NCBI GenBank assembly: GCA_964593515.1
Contig: CAZQJH010000093.1
Span: forward strand, 1 to 6,004
Reading direction: 5' to 3'
Source: JAXJYR01 sp964593515
GTDB taxonomy: Bacteria > Bacillota_I > Bacilli_A > Erysipelotrichales > Erysipelotrichaceae
DNA: 6,004 nt
The notes below the pieces were generated by a model. The model was given only the letters and a program-made list of their open reading frames with translations, made no database searches and had not been told where the DNA came from. A program made the position numbers and the translations under genes. Of the stretch, positions 5,964 to 6,004 are shown one piece after another. Every line of letters starts with the position of its first letter. Position 1 is the stretch's first letter.

Positions 5964-6004
5964 ATGGAAAAAACGATTAGATTAAATGAAGAAATTTCAA
6001 AAGG
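5964..6004 (+). CDS. Start of an unidentified gene, cut by the window edge
   Basis: ATG 5964 is preceded by AGAAAGGA at 5947-5954, nine bases upstream, and opens a frame encoding MEKTIRLNEEISK before the window ends mid-codon. Thirteen residues are too few to name a family. There is no terminator or clear promoter between it and the zinc-ribbon gene, so it probably belongs to the same transcript. Confidence 0.6.
   Translation, partial: MEKTIRLNEEISK

Overview
This is an ordinary housekeeping stretch of a very AT-rich, low-GC Gram-positive genome. All genes lie on the + strand. TTA, GAT, AAA and GAA codons dominate. TGA ends murG and divIB while tryptophan is read from TGG, so the code is the standard bacterial one, which argues against Mollicutes. 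A peptidoglycan gene block followed by a yloU-fakA pair suggests Bacillota, most plausibly an Erysipelotrichia/Coprobacillaceae-like lineage. That placement is an inference from composition and gene content, not a database result.

Layout. Positions 1-167 carry the 3' end of an ftsW/spoVE-type SEDS gene whose reading frame is broken inside the window. Positions 186-2984 hold an extended -10 promoter and the tightly packed murG-murB-divIB block, with ATGA and 13-base overlaps. MurG makes lipid II. MurB makes the UDP-MurNAc that feeds the same pathway. DivIB is a divisome protein that controls septal wall synthesis. Positions 2998-5073 form a second unit: a good promoter, yloU (Asp23/Gls24 family), fakA (fatty acid kinase ATP-binding subunit) and a short intrinsic terminator. 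Positions 5093-5692 encode an unrecognised 199-residue protein with a membrane hairpin. Positions 5710-5948 hold another extended -10 promoter and a 70-residue zinc-ribbon membrane protein. A further gene begins at 5964 and runs off the edge.

The window joins the end of a division/cell-wall cluster to a lipid-metabolism pair, with no ftsA or ftsZ after divIB. I found no mobile element, CRISPR array, RNA gene or defence-like module, and no convincing new system. The points most worth checking are the broken ftsW end, the repeated TGnTATAAT promoter style with very short leaders, three start codons fixed by ribosome-binding sites or an upstream stop, and the two unassigned membrane proteins. 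No non-coding stretch exceeds 300 bases.
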